Below are positions 5,580 through 6,459 of a stretch of DNA of 6,459 nt, in pieces. Position numbers and translations under genes: made by a program. The notes beneath the pieces are model-generated. The model searched no databases. It was given only the letters and a program-made list of their open reading frames with translations, and was not told the DNA's origin. The stretch spans positions 1 to 6,459 of the forward strand of contig CAZUPI010000077.1 of the NCBI GenBank assembly GCA_964621755.1, in the 5' to 3' direction. Positions within the stretch are counted from its first letter, which is position 1. Each line of letters begins with the position of its first letter. The stretch is from UMGS1696 sp964621755 (GTDB lineage Bacteria; Bacillota; Clostridia; Oscillospirales; CAG-272).

Positions 5580-5620
5580 TGGGGGCGCTTTTCCAAAAGT
5601 GTCCCCCAACGTTTCCTTTT
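5580..5620 (+). terminator. Terminator-like hairpin after the YigZ gene
   Basis: TGGGGGCGCTTT (5580-5591) pairs with AAAGTG and CCCCCA (5596-5608), giving about 12 bp with one bulged T (5602), one G-U pair and the loop TCCA. AACGTTTCCTTTTTC follows, so the T-run begins only some bases after the stem. It probably ends the hflX to YigZ transcript. Its layout resembles the hairpin at 1139-1172, so it may also belong to a dispersed repeat family. Confidence 0.6.
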
Positions 5621-5671
5621 TCAAAATAATATTGTCGAAAAAAGAAAAAAAGAAATTTTTGGCGTATATTA

Positions 5672-5677
5672 TATAAT
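5672..5677 (+). promoter_or_regulatory. -10 box of the dgt promoter
   Basis: A perfect TATAAT in very A/T-rich sequence, 45 bases before the dgt start. No recognisable -35 box or extended -10 TG is found at normal spacing (the region around 5649-5654 is a purine run), so the promoter may be weak, activator-dependent or supported by the upstream A-tracts. TTGTCGAA (5632-5639) further upstream resembles a Spo0A box but is more likely chance. Confidence 0.45.
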
Positions 5678-5689
5678 GTATTAAGCGAT

Positions 5690-5719
5690 AGGAGGTTTGA
5701 GGAGGTTTGAGGAGGTTTG
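5690..5719 (+). repeat. Three tandem Shine-Dalgarno copies before dgt
   Basis: The 10-base unit GGAGGTTTGA is repeated three times (5691-5700, 5701-5710, 5711-5719 with the last base changed to G). Each copy holds AGGAGGT, a full match to the 16S rRNA 3' end. Only the third, ending six bases before the ATG at 5722, is correctly placed; the other two lie about 16 and 26 bases upstream. Confidence 0.92.
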
Positions 5720-5721
5720 GG

Positions 5722-6459
5722 ATGACTGTACGTGAGATATTCTACGAGAGGGAGCGAATGACTTTGTCGCCGCGCGCCTTTCTATGTGAGAACACGCGTG
5801 GACGTGACCATCCGATTGAGGAGTGCGTGAATCGGACCGAATTCCAGCGCGACCGTGACCGGATACTTCATTCAAAATCCTTTCGCCGGCTTATGCACAA
5901 AACGCAGGTGTTTTTGTTTCCAGTGGACGAGCATTACAGGACTCGCTTGACACACACGCTTGAAGTTTCGCAGATTGCCAGAATAATTGCACGTGCACTT
6001 ATGCTGAATGAGGACTTATGTGAAGCAGCTGCGCTGGGGCACGACCTCGGTCATACACCGTTCGGACATGCCGGCGAGACGGTCATGCAGGCGTGCTATT
6101 CCGAGGATTTTACGCACTATAGACAAAGTCTACGCGTTGTGGAGAAACTTGAAAACAACGGCGCAGGCCTGAACCTTACGTGGGAGGTGCGCGACGCTAT
6201 TGTGAACCACACGGGGGAGAATCTGGCCTCTACTCTGGAGGGGAGAATCATCAAGTTTGCAGATCGTATCGCATATATCAACCACGATATCGACGATTCG
6301 GTGCGCGCCGGAATTCTGAAGCCGGACGATATTCCCATAGATATCCGCCGGGTTCTCGGCGAGACACACAGCGAACGGATCAACCGTATGGTTACTGCCG
6401 TAATTGATGGAAGCCGCGATTCGGATGAAATTCGCATGACTGAAGAGACAGGAGAAGCG
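5722..6459 (+). CDS. dgt: Dgt-type deoxynucleoside triphosphohydrolase, 3' end missing
   Basis: This HD-domain enzyme hydrolyses dGTP, and often other dNTPs, to the deoxynucleoside and triphosphate. The window holds 246 codons without a stop; the frame continues past the right edge. The start at 5722 fits the family's MTxRE opening and the third Shine-Dalgarno copy; an in-frame ATG at 5758 would lose that opening. Family hallmarks are FQRDRDRILHSKSFRRLMHKTQ (41-62) and YRTRLTHTLEVSQIAR (72-87). The predicted metal ligands His78, His107-Asp108 (in GHDLGHTPFGHAGE) and Asp181 (in KFADRIAYINHDID) are all present. The remaining C-terminal part, usually about 80-100 residues more in the short Bacillota form, lies outside. 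In many Clostridia dgt is followed by dnaG and the primary sigma factor gene; whether that holds here cannot be seen. It probably has its own transcript. Confidence 0.95.
   Translation, partial: MTVREIFYERERMTLSPRAFLCENTRGRDHPIEECVNRTEFQRDRDRILHSKSFRRLMHKTQVFLFPVDEHYRTRLTHTLEVSQIARIIARALMLNEDLCEAAALGHDLGHTPFGHAGETVMQACYSEDFTHYRQSLRVVEKLENNGAGLNLTWEVRDAIVNHTGENLASTLEGRIIKFADRIAYINHDIDDSVRAGILKPDDIPIDIRRVLGETHSERINRMVTAVIDGSRDSDEIRMTEETGEA

Noticed and set aside
4958..5596. Minus-strand ORF of 212 codons
   Set aside because: It lies antisense to the YigZ-family gene, which has unmistakable conserved motifs on the plus strand. The antisense product shows no recognisable family features or ribosome-binding site.
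6117..6437. Minus-strand ORFs opposite the 3' part of the window
   Set aside because: The plus strand encodes conserved Dgt motifs without interruption from 5722 to the edge, so the antisense frames are by-products.

Overview
The window looks like a chromosomal segment of an endospore-forming Bacillota of the class Clostridia, possibly an uncultured gut Oscillospiraceae-like lineage (the family is a guess). The evidence is a SpoIIGA/sigma-E sporulation pair, Clostridia-like protein sequences (HflX, YigZ-type, Dgt), strong AGGAGG ribosome-binding sites and consensus sigma-A promoters. UGA is used as a normal stop (sigE, hflX), so there is no sign of code reassignment. I see no phage, insertion sequence, CRISPR or other mobile element.

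Layout. 1-64 (minus): a tRNA-Pro(GGG) cut off by the window edge, with an almost perfect promoter at 89-117. 121-268: the control region of spoIIGA, with a sigma-A-like promoter whose 22-base spacer resembles the Spo0A-activated spoIIG promoter of Bacillus subtilis. 269-2054: spoIIGA (membrane aspartic protease) and sigE (pro-sigma-E), separated by an unusually long 268-base gap holding a short tandem repeat and a strong hairpin. 2152-2435: rpmE (zinc-type ribosomal protein L31) with its own promoter. 2436-2609: a structured leader with a terminator, an overlapping competing hairpin and a tiny ORF, ahead of hflX (2610-3911, ribosome-associated GTPase). 3908-4844: an APH-family phosphotransferase gene overlapping hflX by 4 bases and broken by one frameshift and one in-frame TGA. 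4877-5551: a YigZ/IMPACT-family gene followed by a terminator-like hairpin. 5672-6459: a dgt-type dNTPase gene with three tandem Shine-Dalgarno copies, running off the right edge.

How the genes work together. SpoIIGA should cleave the pro-sequence of sigma-E in the mother cell after engulfment signalling, so the first two genes form one sporulation switch. The next genes are growth and translation functions: L31, the ribosome-splitting GTPase HflX, YigZ and Dgt. The most interesting unexplained signals are the leader of hflX, which has the parts of a transcription attenuator; the apparent AUC start of spoIIGA; and the two lesions in the phosphotransferase gene. The rest is ordinary core genome.
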